DNA of 64,000 nt from Heliomarina baculiformis (lineage in GTDB: Bacteria; Pseudomonadota; Alphaproteobacteria; Rhodobacterales; Rhodobacteraceae), in contig NZ_JAIMIC010000002.1 in assembly GCF_019966545.1 (NCBI RefSeq), positions 558,001 through 622,000 on the forward strand, in the 5' to 3' direction. Numbering within the stretch: the stretch's first letter is position 1; each line of letters opens with the position of its first letter. The position numbers and the translations under genes are program-made. Below, piece by piece: positions 26,752 through 36,192 of this stretch. The notes beneath the pieces were generated by a model. That model was not told the DNA's origin. It saw only the letters and a program-made list of their open reading frames with translations, and ran no database searches.

Positions 26752-28686
26752 ATGCGGTGGATTTTCAGGCTGATCGGCGCGGTGTTGCTGGCGCTGGTGA
26801 CGTTGGGAGCCGGGCTGTTTCTTTTACCGCAGGAACGTATCGCGGAAATCGCGGCTGAACAGATTCGCAACCAGACCGGGCGAGAGGTGACCATAGGCGG
26901 CGGCGTGCGCCTGTCTCTCTGGCCAACCTTGGGGGTGAAAACGGGGCCGGTTACAGTTGCCAATGCCGACTGGGCCGATGCCGAGCCGATGCTGCGTGCC
27001 GAGGCGCTTTCGGTGGGGCTATCGGCGCGCGATCTTTTGCGCGGGCGGATCCGGGTCAGCGAAGTGGTGGCAGAACAGCCGGACCTGCGGCTGCAACAAA
27101 GCGCGGACGGTGTCGGTAACTGGGAGTTCACAGAAACCGAAGCCGTCGCGGACGGCGGTGAAACCTCCGGCGAAGCACCGGGCGGGTCTTCGCCGGTCAT
27201 GCTTGAACGGCTCAAACTCAGCGATGCGCGGTTGCTGTACCGGCGCGAGGGCGGCGGAGAATTTGCCCTGTCGGATGTCGACCTGACGCTGGACTGGCCC
27301 GAACCGAGCGGCGTTGCCCATATCGGTCTGGCGATGTCCCCAGCGGGCGAGCGCATCAAGGTGGCGGCACAAGTTGCGAATTTCCAAGACTTTCTTGCCA
27401 GCGATGTGGCGCCGCTAACGCTCGAGGTGGCGACCTCGGGCGGTACGGCGAGCTTTGTCGGCCGGGCGCGGCTGAACGGCGAAGCCTCGGGGCGGGTGAC
27501 GATGGATGCGGACGATATCGTCAAGATGCAGCGGGCGCTGAGGCTTGGGCAGAGCTTCTGGCCCGAGCGCATGGGACGCGGTGTGGAACTGGTGACCGAG
27601 GCGACCTATACGCTGGATCAGCGGCTTTCGTTACGCGACCTGTCCGTGCTGCTGGATCGGAACCGGGTGAACGGCGCGGCCGATCTGTACCTTGCCGATG
27701 CTGTTAAACTTACCGCGCGGCTCAATGCCGATGCGCTTGATCTTACACCGGTTTCCGCAAAAGGCGGCGGCGGGGGCGCCGGGTCGGGCTCGACAAGGCT
27801 TGGCTGGTCGAGCACGCTGATCGATGCAAGCGGGCTGGGCCTAGTGAACGCGTCGGTCACGCTTGATGCGAAAAGCGTCCGGGTTGCGGGCACCCAATTG
27901 GGCGCGGTGCAGGCGCTGTTCACGCTGGTCGACTCCCGTGCGGTGCTGGACCTTGTGCGGGTCGACGCCTTTGACGGAGAGATCACCGGGCAGCTGGTGG
28001 CCAACAACCGGACAGGGCTTTCGGTCGGAGGAGCGTTGCAGGCGAAGGGTATTGAGATGCAGCGGCTCTTGTCGGATATGGCCGATATCAATCGCTTTTC
28101 CGGCAAGGCGGATATGAAGCTTACCTTTCTGGGCGTGGGACAGAGTGCGGATATGATCATGCGATCGCTCTCGGGATCGGGGCGGATTGGCATGACAGCG
28201 GGGGAAATTGCGGGCATCGACCTTGAGGCGCTGATGGATTCGGGCGAGCAGAATGGCGGCACCACGGTGTTCGAAACGTTGAAAGCCAGTTTCGGTATCA
28301 CGGGCGGCGTGCTGAGCAATGACGACCTTGCCGTCGAGCTCAAGAATTTCCGCGCTGACGGCGCCGGCGTGATCGGGCTGGGGGAAAGGGATATCGACTA
28401 TGTCATCACGCCCGTGGCGCTGCGGGCGCGGGGCGGCGAGGGGCTTGCGATCCCGGTGCGCATCAGCGGCTCCTGGGCGCGGCCAAGGGTGCAGCCCGAC
28501 CTTGAAGCGGTGCTGAAATCGAATGCTGATGTGAAACTGGATGCGCTGGAGGAGCGTGCCAAGGAGAAGATCCGCGCCAAGCTGAGCGGGGCGCCCGGCG
28601 ATACCCGCGATGTCGAAGAGCTTCTCAAGGACAAGATCGAGGAGGAAGCCAAGAAAGGCTTTCTAAAGCTGTTGGGCGGCGATTGA
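26752..28686 (+). CDS. AsmA family protein
   Basis: A 644-residue envelope protein with one N-terminal transmembrane anchor (about 4-24, [20 protein letters not shown]) and a long periplasmic beta-rich body. The AsmA N-domain pattern [19 protein letters not shown] is at 43-62, and the AsmA_2-like C-terminal part is near 430-560. The tail (about 590-644) is highly charged and helical ([17 protein letters not shown]). AsmA-like proteins are thought to move lipids between the inner and outer membranes. It is monocistronic and convergent with the polysaccharide operon. Confidence 0.9.
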   Translation: MRWIFRLIGAVLLALVTLGAGLFLLPQERIAEIAAEQIRNQTGREVTIGGGVRLSLWPTLGVKTGPVTVANADWADAEPMLRAEALSVGLSARDLLRGRIRVSEVVAEQPDLRLQQSADGVGNWEFTETEAVADGGETSGEAPGGSSPVMLERLKLSDARLLYRREGGGEFALSDVDLTLDWPEPSGVAHIGLAMSPAGERIKVAAQVANFQDFLASDVAPLTLEVATSGGTASFVGRARLNGEASGRVTMDADDIVKMQRALRLGQSFWPERMGRGVELVTEATYTLDQRLSLRDLSVLLDRNRVNGAADLYLADAVKLTARLNADALDLTPVSAKGGGGGAGSGSTRLGWSSTLIDASGLGLVNASVTLDAKSVRVAGTQLGAVQALFTLVDSRAVLDLVRVDAFDGEITGQLVANNRTGLSVGGALQAKGIEMQRLLSDMADINRFSGKADMKLTFLGVGQSADMIMRSLSGSGRIGMTAGEIAGIDLEALMDSGEQNGGTTVFETLKASFGITGGVLSNDDLAVELKNFRADGAGVIGLGERDIDYVITPVALRARGGEGLAIPVRISGSWARPRVQPDLEAVLKSNADVKLDALEERAKEKIRAKLSGAPGDTRDVEELLKDKIEEEAKKGFLKLLGGD

Positions 28687-28694
28687 CGCCGCCC
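28674..28694. terminator. Hairpin at the AsmA / phosphomutase junction
   Basis: GGGCGGC (28674-28680) and GCCGCCC (28688-28694) form a 7-bp stem spanning the AsmA stop codon. The convergent phosphomutase gene ends at 28703. There is no U-run, so its strength is doubtful. Confidence 0.4.
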
Positions 28695-28702
28695 GGAATG
28701 CT

Positions 28703-30199
28703 TCAGATTTTCTGGTCGTAATCGCCGACGGAAGGTTCGGTACGGATCACCGCATCGATATCGGCAAAGATCGCGCGCATCTCTTCGTCGCTTTCGCTGC
28801 TTTCACAAACGACGACAAGGTTCGGCGTGTTGGAGGAGGCACGCACCAGCCCCCACGACCCGTTATCAAGGATCACACGGGCACCGTTGACGGTCACGAC
28901 TTCCTTGATGTCGCGCCCGGCGACCTGTTCACCGGCTTCGGCCTTGGCGACAAGCTTTTCGACAAGCCGTTCCAGAACCTCGTATTTCTCCGTATCGGCG
29001 CAATAGGGCGACATGGTGGGCGTGGAATAGGTGACCGGCAGGGCCTTGCGCAGGTCGGACATTTTCATGTCGGGGTTGCGGTCCATCAGCTTGCAGATTT
29101 CGACCGCGACACGCATCCCGTCATCATAGCCGCGCCCGATGGGTTCGGCGAGGAAGTAATGGCCGGATTTTTCGAAACCCGCCAGCGCGCCAAGTTCGTG
29201 GACACGGCGTTTCATATGGCTGTGACCGGTCTTCCAGTAATCGGCCTTGACGCCGTTGGCCTGCAGTTCGGGGTCGGCGGCAAAAAGCCCGGTGGATTTC
29301 ACGTCCGCCACAAAGGTTGAGTTCGGATAGATTTTCGAGAGGTCGCGAGCCATGATGACGCCAACCTTGTCCGCGAAAATCTCTTCGCCCTCGTCGTCGA
29401 CCACGCCGCAGCGGTCGCCGTCCCCGTCAAACCCAAGCGCGAAATCTGCGCCGGAGTTCTTTACCGAAGCCGACATGTCATGGAGCATTTCCATCGCTTC
29501 GGGGTTCGGGTTGTAGTTCGGAAAGGTGTAGTCGAGCGTATTGTGGCTTTCGACGACCTCGACGCCGATGCGTTCGAAAAGCGCCGGGGCATAGGCGGCG
29601 GCGGTGCCGTTACCCGTGGCGCATACGACCTTGAGTTTGCGGGACATTTTGAAGTCGCCTACGAGGTCGTCCATATAGGCGTCCCAGACACCATCGACGA
29701 ATTCGTACTTGCCGCCATCGCGCGGTTCGCCCTTGCCGTTGAGGACGATATCCTTGAGTTCACCCATTTCATCGGGTCCGTGGGTGAGGGGCATGGCAAA
29801 ACCCATCTTGACCCCGGTCCAGCCGTTCGGGTTGTGCGAGGCGGTAACCATCGCAACACCCGGCACGCCAAGGTGGAACGAGCTGAAATAGGCCATCGGC
29901 GTGATACAGGGGCCAATGTCCTTGACGGTGATCCCGGCCTGCATCAGCCCGAGGATCAACGCGTTCTTGATGGTCAGCGAATAGTCGCGATAGTCGTTGC
30001 CCACTGCAATGACGGGTTCGACCCCGCGCTTGTGCATCTGCGTGCCGATTCCGAGGCCAAGCGCCGTCATGCCGGGCAAGTTGATTTCATCGGGGTATTT
30101 CCAGCGCGCGTCATATTCGCGGAAGCCGGTCGGCGTGATCATCGGATCGCGCAGGAATTCCCAGGTGTTGGGCGTAACTGTAGAAGCAGGTTTGGTCAT
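28703..30199 (-). CDS. Phosphomannomutase/phosphoglucomutase
   Basis: A 498-residue alpha-D-phosphohexomutase that interconverts hexose 6- and 1-phosphates to supply sugar nucleotides. The phosphoserine S121 lies in TASHNPNGW, the metal-binding loop GFDGDGDRCG at 256-265, the sugar-specificity region near 340-360 (FEKSGHYFLAE), and the phosphate-binding loop near the C-terminus (NGSWGLVRASSNTPN). It follows kdsA by 14 bp on the same strand and is probably part of the surface-polysaccharide operon. Preference for mannose or glucose cannot be decided from sequence. Confidence 0.9.
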   Translation of the reverse strand: MTKPASTVTPNTWEFLRDPMITPTGFREYDARWKYPDEINLPGMTALGLGIGTQMHKRGVEPVIAVGNDYRDYSLTIKNALILGLMQAGITVKDIGPCITPMAYFSSFHLGVPGVAMVTASHNPNGWTGVKMGFAMPLTHGPDEMGELKDIVLNGKGEPRDGGKYEFVDGVWDAYMDDLVGDFKMSRKLKVVCATGNGTAAAYAPALFERIGVEVVESHNTLDYTFPNYNPNPEAMEMLHDMSASVKNSGADFALGFDGDGDRCGVVDDEGEEIFADKVGVIMARDLSKIYPNSTFVADVKSTGLFAADPELQANGVKADYWKTGHSHMKRRVHELGALAGFEKSGHYFLAEPIGRGYDDGMRVAVEICKLMDRNPDMKMSDLRKALPVTYSTPTMSPYCADTEKYEVLERLVEKLVAKAEAGEQVAGRDIKEVVTVNGARVILDNGSWGLVRASSNTPNLVVVCESSESDEEMRAIFADIDAVIRTEPSVGDYDQKI

Positions 30200-30213
30200 G
30201 AAATTCTCTTTTG

Positions 30214-31047
30214 TCAGAGCGTTAGGGGGTTCGCTTTGGCAATGGCGTCAAAGGCCATCAGCGTGTCGATCAGATCTGGCATCTGGTCGAGATAGATCAT
30301 GTTGGGCCCGTCGCTTGGCGCGTTGTCCGGGTCCTCATGCGTTTCGATGAATACAGCGCCGACGCCGATGGCCACGGCCGCGCGGGCCATGACGGGCGCG
30401 AATTCGCGCTGTCCGCCGGTCGATCCGCCCTTGCCGCCGGGCTGCTGGACCGAATGGGTTGCGTCCATCACCACGGGGTAGCCGGTTTCCGCCATCTGTG
30501 GCAGCGAGCGCATGTCGGCGACCAGCGTGTTATAGCCAAAGGACACCCCGCGTTCGGTCAGCAGGATGCGTTCATTTCCAGTGCTTTCAATCTTGTCGAC
30601 GACATTCTTCATGTCCCAGGGCGCGAGGAACTGGCCCTTTTTGACATTGATCGCGGCACCGGTCTTGCCAGCGGCCAGCAGCATGTCGGTCTGGCGACAG
30701 AGAAAGGCAGGGATCTGGATGATATCCACGGCCTCGGCGGCCTCGGCGCATTGCGCCTCGGTGTGGACGTCGGTGAGGACCGGGACGCCGAAGATTTTGC
30801 GGATATCCGAAAGGATGGACAGACCCTGTTCCATGCCAAGCCCGCGTTTGCCCGAAAGCGAGGTGCGGTTGGCCTTGTCGTAAGACGCCTTGAAAACGTA
30901 CTGGGCGCCGAACTTGTCGCAGGCCTCTTTCATACGGCCTGCGATCATCTGCGCATGATCGCTGCTTTCAAGCTGGCAGGGGCCCGCAATAATGGTCAGC
31001 GGGCGGTCATTGCCGATTGTGAGGTCGGCGACCTGTACATGTTTCAT
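30214..31047 (-). CDS. kdsA: 3-deoxy-8-phosphooctulonate synthase
   Basis: Condenses arabinose 5-phosphate with phosphoenolpyruvate to Kdo-8-phosphate, the precursor of Kdo. The 277-residue TIM-barrel protein shows [15 protein letters not shown] near 20-35, the [11 protein letters not shown] loop near 53-63, and [13 protein letters not shown] near 111-123. [13 protein letters not shown] precedes the C-terminal [16 protein letters not shown]. It sits 3 bp after the KpsE-like gene, and linkage to a capsule-export pair suggests that it supplies Kdo for the polysaccharide anchor as well as for LPS. Confidence 0.96.
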   Translation of the reverse strand: MKHVQVADLTIGNDRPLTIIAGPCQLESSDHAQMIAGRMKEACDKFGAQYVFKASYDKANRTSLSGKRGLGMEQGLSILSDIRKIFGVPVLTDVHTEAQCAEAAEAVDIIQIPAFLCRQTDMLLAAGKTGAAINVKKGQFLAPWDMKNVVDKIESTGNERILLTERGVSFGYNTLVADMRSLPQMAETGYPVVMDATHSVQQPGGKGGSTGGQREFAPVMARAAVAIGVGAVFIETHEDPDNAPSDGPNMIYLDQMPDLIDTLMAFDAIAKANPLTL

Positions 31048-31050
31048 ATG

Positions 31051-32814
31051 CTACGACGTAACCTGTTCACGGAGGATTGAGGCGGTTAGTGAGAACATAA
31101 GATAAATGCCTGAAAAGACCAGAAAGGCCAAGATGGTATTCTCGAAGCGGCGCGGATAGCTCGCCTCCTGGCTGGCGACGGGTAGCACCGAGGTGGTGAG
31201 ATAGCGCACCTGCCGATTGGCCTCCATCCGGGTCTGTTCGACCTGCTGGAGCGCGGATTGCAGCATCAGGTCGCGGGTTGCGAGATCGGCCTGCGCCATC
31301 TGGATGCGCACCGACATCTGGGCCAGCGAATTTTCGCCCTTGGAGGCATCGACCATCTTTTCGTTCAGATCGTCCAGCAGGTTTTGAATCCGGTCGATAT
31401 CGCCCTGCACCCCGTCCACGCGGGCCTGGTTCGGGCGCTCGTTATCCATCAGCGCGGCGAGTTGCAGCTCTTTTTCCTGCAACTGGATTTCCATGTTGTT
31501 GATCTGCGAGCGCAGCCCGGCGATCACGCCTTCCGGGTCGAGGATCGCACCGCGTTGCTGTAGCTGTACCAGTGCCTCCTGCGCGTTGCGCCGTTCGGCC
31601 TGCGCTACTTCGAACCCCTGCATGGCGTCACGCATCTGGTCAGCGCGTTTCTGTTGGGACAGATTGTTAATGCGTTGTTCCGCATAGGAAATCAGGTGGT
31701 CCGAGTAATCGCGCGCGATTTCGGGGTCGGCGGCAACGACCTCCATCCGGATGATGCCCTCGGTCGGGTCATAGCCGATTTTCACGTTCTTCTTGTAGAC
31801 GGCATAGGCCTCTTCATTGGTCGGATCATCGGTCAGGCGCTGGATCGGGTCGATCCAGTCCTGCGAGAAATGCGATTTAAAACCCACGTCCTGATCTAGC
31901 CGCAGCATCGCGTCCTTGGATTGCAGGTAGGACTGGGTCGCGATGGAATCCTGGCTGGTGGCGAATTGCGTGCCGGTCAGCAGGCCGCCAAGCCCGCTGC
32001 CGCCAAGGTTATCGGCCTGAAGGATCAGGAATTCGGACTTGGTCGCGTACATGGGGGTTGCGACCACGTAGAAATAATAGCCCGCAATGGCGGTGGGCAG
32101 CATTACGAAAAAGGCCAGCCGCGTCATCAGCAGCATCAGTTTGCGGCGACGGCGTCGCATGATATCGCGTTGAATCTGCGTGATTTCCCGCTCGCGCCGC
32201 TCCGCCGGGCTCATCTCGGTCGAGGTGGGCGACAGGGGGGTGCTGGTGCGCGGCAATTCCCGTCCGGGCTGTTTGCGCTGGGCCGGGACATTTTCGAAAG
32301 CATCCGGCGCGCCGCCTTCATGCTGGGCGGCACCGCCCTTTGGCACGACGAGTTCCAGCGTATTGGAGGCCGCGAAGGGGTCGATGCCCTTTTCGCGCAG
32401 CAGCCGTACAGCTTCGAAATCCGAGGTCGCGGGAAGCTTGTGCTTTTGTGCGACGCGGCGCGCCATGCGCAGCTGCCGACCGGTCAGGCCTTCGCGTTTG
32501 ATCGTTTCGATATCAGTGGCGTCGCTGGTCGGAGCGGCGGGGCTTTCGGCCCTGGCTGCGGGTTTGTCTTCTGCCTGTTTTTCGGGTGTCGACTGATCCG
32601 TGGTCGTCGCGGCATCGTCCTGCGGGGCCTGTTCACGCCGTTTCGCCGCACGTTCGCGCGCGGTCATGCGGGGCGGCATGGCACCGGGTTCAGGTTCTGG
32701 CATCTCAACGGCTTTGGGTCCGGGCAAGGGCCGGGCGACCGCGGCCTGCGGCGCGGATTCTTCGGTGAGCGTCCGCTTGATGCGGAATTTTCTAGCCTTG
32801 GGTTTCGTAGTCAT
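31051..32814 (-). CDS. KpsE-like capsule export inner-membrane protein with long N-terminal extension
   Basis: A 587-residue polysaccharide co-polymerase/export protein (KpsE/RkpR/CtrB type). The conventional part spans about 222-587: TM1 at 225-250, a periplasmic region with PMYATKSEFLILQADN and long coiled coil (about 380-530), and TM2 at about 556-580 near the C-terminus. In front is an unusual cytosolic extension of about 220 residues, rich in Pro, Ala, Glu and Arg, with a patch GLTGRQLRMARRVAQKHKLP near 109-128. Family members are usually near 380 residues. The start overlaps the end of the kpsT-like gene by 23 bp. The extension might bind the ATPase or a regulator. Confidence 0.85.
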   Translation of the reverse strand: MTTKPKARKFRIKRTLTEESAPQAAVARPLPGPKAVEMPEPEPGAMPPRMTARERAAKRREQAPQDDAATTTDQSTPEKQAEDKPAARAESPAAPTSDATDIETIKREGLTGRQLRMARRVAQKHKLPATSDFEAVRLLREKGIDPFAASNTLELVVPKGGAAQHEGGAPDAFENVPAQRKQPGRELPRTSTPLSPTSTEMSPAERREREITQIQRDIMRRRRRKLMLLMTRLAFFVMLPTAIAGYYFYVVATPMYATKSEFLILQADNLGGSGLGGLLTGTQFATSQDSIATQSYLQSKDAMLRLDQDVGFKSHFSQDWIDPIQRLTDDPTNEEAYAVYKKNVKIGYDPTEGIIRMEVVAADPEIARDYSDHLISYAEQRINNLSQQKRADQMRDAMQGFEVAQAERRNAQEALVQLQQRGAILDPEGVIAGLRSQINNMEIQLQEKELQLAALMDNERPNQARVDGVQGDIDRIQNLLDDLNEKMVDASKGENSLAQMSVRIQMAQADLATRDLMLQSALQQVEQTRMEANRQVRYLTTSVLPVASQEASYPRRFENTILAFLVFSGIYLMFSLTASILREQVTS

Positions 32815-33451
32815 AGAGCAGCTTCGCTTCTTCCAAGGTTTCGAACATATGCAACTGGCCGTTCATCAAAACGGCGGCCGATTTGGCGAATTTCTCAAGC
32901 GTGGCAGCCTGATGCGAGACGATGATGATGGTTGTCGTTGCAAGCCTTTCCTGCAGGATCGCACCCGCCTTCTTGTTGAATTCGACGTCGGTGGTGCCGG
33001 GCATGCCCTCATCGATGAGGTAGATGTCAAATTCAAGCGCCAGCATCAGCGAAAAGGTGAACCGCGCCCGCATCCCGGCGGAATAGGTGCCCAGGGGCTG
33101 GTCGAAATATTCGCCAAGGTTGCACAGCCAGCGGCAGTAGGATTCCACGTAATCGGGATCAAGCCCGTACAGCTTGGCGATATAGCGGCAGTTTTCCATC
33201 GCCGAGACCTTGGGCACGACGCCGCCCATGAAGCCCAGCGGGAAAGAGATGTTGCACATCCGGCGGACTTCGCCCTCATCGGGTTTTTCGAGGCCGGCCA
33301 TGATGTTGATCAGGGTGGTCTTGCCGGTGCCATTGGGCGCGAGAATGCCCAGCGAACGGCCGAGTTCGACCCGGAACGAGACCCGGTCGAGGATCACCTT
33401 GCGCTGTGTCCCCGTCCAGAAAGATTTGCTGACATTCACGAATTCTAGCAT
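32792..33451 (-). CDS. ABC transporter ATP-binding protein, KpsT-like
   Basis: A 219-residue ATPase of the capsule-export type. Walker A is APNGTGKT at 38-45, the signature YSAGMRARFTFSLML lies near 138-152, Walker B is IYLIDEGMPG near 158-167, and the switch His is in IVSHQAATL. KpsT powers export of Kdo-linked capsular polysaccharide with the permease KpsM and the KpsE/KpsD conduit. It heads the minus-strand unit kpsT / kpsE / kdsA / phosphomutase. No kpsM permease lies next to it on either side in this window, which is unusual for this transporter class. Confidence 0.88.
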   Translation of the reverse strand: MLEFVNVSKSFWTGTQRKVILDRVSFRVELGRSLGILAPNGTGKTTLINIMAGLEKPDEGEVRRMCNISFPLGFMGGVVPKVSAMENCRYIAKLYGLDPDYVESYCRWLCNLGEYFDQPLGTYSAGMRARFTFSLMLALEFDIYLIDEGMPGTTDVEFNKKAGAILQERLATTTIIIVSHQAATLEKFAKSAAVLMNGQLHMFETLEEAKLLYDYETQG

Positions 33452-33716
33452 ATTCGTCGTCTGATGCCGCCTTCTTGCCCGATACGTTGGGTGGTTGGGT
33501 CCACCGTGCCTGTCCTAAACCGGTTAACAACCCGTATCAGACGTTTCTTAATAGGTCATATACTGCAGCTATGTAGCGAAACTGGCAACATTATGGCCAA
33601 AGAGAGTGTGACTGTTTTCCTGCCTGCGTGCCCCTGTTTTCGGGGCTTATGTTGCCAGCCTGTTTATCACCCTAAATTGTCTTGGCGAAGGCCATGGGAT
33701 TGATCCGGAGGCAAGC

Positions 33717-33740
33717 GTGGCACAGATACATCGTTCATGA
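33717..33740 (+). CDS. Possible 7-codon leader ORF before the UDG gene
   Basis: GGAGG at 33707-33711, 5 nt before GTG 33717, opens the tiny frame VAQIHRS with stop TGA at 33738-33740. The stop overlaps the ATG of the UDG gene as ATGA. The UDG start itself has no good ribosome binding site, so reinitiation from this leader would explain its translation. A chance arrangement cannot be excluded. Confidence 0.25.
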   Translation: MAQIHRS

Positions 33741-34351
33741 CGATGAATGAACCTGATACGCGCCCCGGCGAGGGGCTGCGCAATGACATCCGCGCCTGCC
33801 GGATCTGTGCCGCGCGATTTGCTGCGACGAAAACTGCGCATGCACCGCGCCCGGTGGTGTGGTTTCGTCCGGGCGCCCGGATCCTGATCGCGGGGCAAGC
33901 CCCGGGGGCGCGGGTGCACGCCTCGGGCCGTCCGTTCAGCGATGCTTCGGGTGACCGGCTGCGCCACTGGCTGGGGTTGGATGACGAGACGTTTTATGAC
34001 CGGGACCGGGTCGCCATCGTGCCGATGGCGTTCTGTTTTCCGGGCTATGACGCAAAGGGCGCGGACCTGCCGCCGCCACCTGTTTGCGCCGCCACCTGGC
34101 ATGGGTCGGTGATGGCACAGCTTGCCTCGGTCAAGCTGACGGTACTGGTGGGCGGTTATGCGCATAAATGGCATATGGGGCGGCAAAAGAGCGTGACCGC
34201 GACCGTGGCGGGCTGGCGAGACCATGCACCGTCGGTCTTTCCCTTGCCTCATCCGTCATGGCGCAATACCGGGTGGTTGAAGAAAAACCCTTGGTTCGAG
34301 GCGGAGCTGCTGCCGGTTCTGCGCGACAGGGTGAGAAAGGTTATGGAATGA
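33737..34351 (+). CDS. Uracil-DNA glycosylase family protein
   Basis: A 204-residue protein of the UDG superfamily. The water-activating loop is GQAPG at 53-57 and the DNA-intercalation loop HPSWRN is near 173. Four cysteines, C21-x2-C24 and C100-x16-C117, match the [4Fe-4S] spacing of family 4/5 enzymes. It should remove uracil or a related damaged base from DNA. ATG 33737 is taken as the start, with MNEP at 33743 as alternative. The end overlaps the next gene by 4 bp (ATGA). Confidence 0.82.
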   Translation: MTMNEPDTRPGEGLRNDIRACRICAARFAATKTAHAPRPVVWFRPGARILIAGQAPGARVHASGRPFSDASGDRLRHWLGLDDETFYDRDRVAIVPMAFCFPGYDAKGADLPPPPVCAATWHGSVMAQLASVKLTVLVGGYAHKWHMGRQKSVTATVAGWRDHAPSVFPLPHPSWRNTGWLKKNPWFEAELLPVLRDRVRKVME

Positions 34352-35136
34352 GCGAAACGACTCCGCTGGATCAGGCCCATGCAGCGATGGAAGCGGCGCC
34401 CGAGGATGGCGCGGCGCGGATGCGATTTTACGAACGGCTCGCGGATGGAGAGCTGTTCCTGATGCTGAGCGCCGAGCCGAAGGGCGACGATGTAAGACCC
34501 GAGATATTCGAGCTGGAAGAGGGGACCTTCGTGCTCGCCTTTGATCGCGAATCCCGGCTGTCGGATTTCGCCGGACGGCCCGCGCCCTATGTGGGGTTGT
34601 CGGGGCGTACCCTTGCCGGGATGCTGGCGGCACAAGGGCTGGGGCTGGGCGTGAACCTTGAGGTCGCGCCGTCGTCAATTCTGATCCCGCCCTCTGGCGT
34701 TGCGTGGCTCGCCGAGACAACCGCCAATATCCCCTCGGAAGTCGAGGCAAAAATTGCCGAAGTGAACGCGCCGAAGGGCTTGCCCGAGAGCCTGATTTCA
34801 GCGCTGGATACCAAGCTGGCCACAGCGATGGGATTGGCGCGCACTGCCTATCTGGTTGGAGTGACTTATGAAACCGGCGGGCAGGGGCATATGCTGGCCT
34901 TTGTCGATGCTGCGGACTGGGGCCGGGATGCGCTGGCACGCGCCACGGGCGAGGCGCTGACATTCTCGGACATCGAGGCGGGCGCGCTGGACGTCGGGTT
35001 CTTTACCTCGGACGAGCCGATGGCCGAGGCGCTATCGCGCGCCGGGCTGCGATTTGACCTGCCCGAAGCGGTTCAGCCCGAGGTCAGCCGGATCGCGCCG
35101 GGAAGCGACCCCGACAAGCCACCAATCTTGCGCTGA
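34348..35136 (+). CDS. SseB family protein
   Basis: A 262-residue cytosolic protein with the SseB N-terminal domain at about 1-120 (GELFLMLSAEP, EEGTFVLAFDRESRLSDFAG) and a C-terminal SseB-like domain (VGVTYETGGQGHMLAFVDAA). E. coli SseB was named for an effect on rhodanese activity; the general role is unknown. The start overlaps the UDG stop (ATGA), so the two are coupled. A longer frame would run through the UDG gene and is rejected. Confidence 0.83.
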   Translation: MSETTPLDQAHAAMEAAPEDGAARMRFYERLADGELFLMLSAEPKGDDVRPEIFELEEGTFVLAFDRESRLSDFAGRPAPYVGLSGRTLAGMLAAQGLGLGVNLEVAPSSILIPPSGVAWLAETTANIPSEVEAKIAEVNAPKGLPESLISALDTKLATAMGLARTAYLVGVTYETGGQGHMLAFVDAADWGRDALARATGEALTFSDIEAGALDVGFFTSDEPMAEALSRAGLRFDLPEAVQPEVSRIAPGSDPDKPPILR

Positions 35137-35161
35137 GGCGGGGCGCGGCTAGACTGCGGCC

Positions 35162-35536
35162 ATGACACGCGACGAATTCAACGCCTATTGCTCAGCTTTC
35201 CCGGCGAGCACCCATGTGGTGCAGTGGGGCGATGCGGATGTGTGGAAAGTAGGCGGCAAGGTCTTTGCCATCTGCGGCTGGAATGACGGTGCGGCGGCGT
35301 TTACCTTCAAGGTCACCGATATGGCCTTTGAGATCCTGCCGGACATGAAGGGCATCCGGCCCGCGCCCTATATGGCGTCGCGCGGTCTTAAATGGGTGCA
35401 GCACTATGCCAGTCCGGGCCTGTCGGACAGCGAGCTGAAGGAGCATATCGCCTTGTCTTTTGACATGGTTGTTTCAGGGCTTAGCAAGAAGAAGCGCGCT
35501 GAGCTGGGGCTTTTGAAACAAAAGCAGCCCTCCTGA
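35162..35536 (+). CDS. MmcQ/YjbR family protein
   Basis: A 124-residue protein of the MmcQ/YjbR family (CyaY-like double-wing fold, often called DNA-binding). Typical segments are FPASTHVVQWGDADVWKVGGKVFA near 13-36, and FEILPDMKGIRPAPYMASRGLKW in the centre. It ends with a helix-Lys tail (GLSKKKRAELGLLKQKQ). The gene lies 25 bp after sseB in the same direction and probably shares its transcript. Confidence 0.88.
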   Translation: MTRDEFNAYCSAFPASTHVVQWGDADVWKVGGKVFAICGWNDGAAAFTFKVTDMAFEILPDMKGIRPAPYMASRGLKWVQHYASPGLSDSELKEHIALSFDMVVSGLSKKKRAELGLLKQKQPS

Positions 35537-35655
35537 TCACGAAAGACAATTTGGCGTAACAGCTGCGCGAGCCACGGTACGCAAGGCCCGGATTTACCGT
35601 AATCTGCGGACCTATGCACCTTGTGCGACATGCTTGATGGCCGAAAGGATATGTC

Positions 35656-36174
35656 ATGAAACGGTCCGTGTTACCGCTGTTTGCCGCGAGTTTCCTGTTT
35701 ACCGCGCCTGCCTTTGCGGGAGAACAATTCGTTGATTCCACCGGGTTCGCCGTGTCGGGCTTTGACGTGGTCGCCTATCGCGATCTCGAACAAAGCCCGG
35801 TGGGGACACCGCAACCCGATCCGGTGCCGGGGCGCGCGGATATCACCGCCGAATACAATGGGGCCGTCTTTGCCTTCAGCAGCGAAGAAAATCGCCACAA
35901 GTTTCTGGAAAACCCTGCCTATTTCGCGCCGGCCTATGACGGGCATTGCGCCTATGGGGTGTCAAAGGGGGGCAAGGTGCCCGGCAACCCGACGCTCTGG
36001 CGGGTGGTGGATGACAAGCTATACCTGAATATCACCGATGTGGTCGTCGGATTCTGGGAAGAGGACATTCCCGGCAATATCAATATCGCCGAGGGCAACT
36101 GGCCAGAGATCGAACCGGTTGCCGCGTCGGAAAACCCGATCCCGAATTATTCCTCACCCGCGCCGGTCAAGTAG
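35656..36174 (+). CDS. Secreted YHS-domain protein
   Basis: A 172-residue periplasmic protein. A Sec signal peptide (KRSVLPLFAASFLFTAPAFA) is cleaved near residue 21. The mature part has the YHS-like pattern seen in Rhodobacteraceae (SGFDVVAYRDLEQSPVGTP, AEYNGAVFAFSSEENRHKFL, then YFAPAYDGHCAYGVSKGGK). Such domains may bind metals, and the single Cys with nearby His fits this loosely. The C-terminus is acidic and Pro-rich. Convergent with purD. Confidence 0.85.
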   Translation: MKRSVLPLFAASFLFTAPAFAGEQFVDSTGFAVSGFDVVAYRDLEQSPVGTPQPDPVPGRADITAEYNGAVFAFSSEENRHKFLENPAYFAPAYDGHCAYGVSKGGKVPGNPTLWRVVDDKLYLNITDVVVGFWEEDIPGNINIAEGNWPEIEPVAASENPIPNYSSPAPVK

Positions 36175-36185
36175 CAACCGGCGCG
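36159..36185. terminator. Hairpin between YHS gene and purD
   Basis: CGCGCCGGT (36159-36167) pairs perfectly with ACCGGCGCG (36177-36185), leaving a 9-nt loop that contains the YHS stop codon. No U-run follows. It is placed between convergent stops. Confidence 0.45.
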
Positions 36186-36192
36186 ACAGGGA

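Noticed and set aside
34168-34347. 60-codon upstream extension of sseB
   Set aside because: It lies inside the UDG gene in another frame; the ATGA overlap at 34348 gives the proper start.
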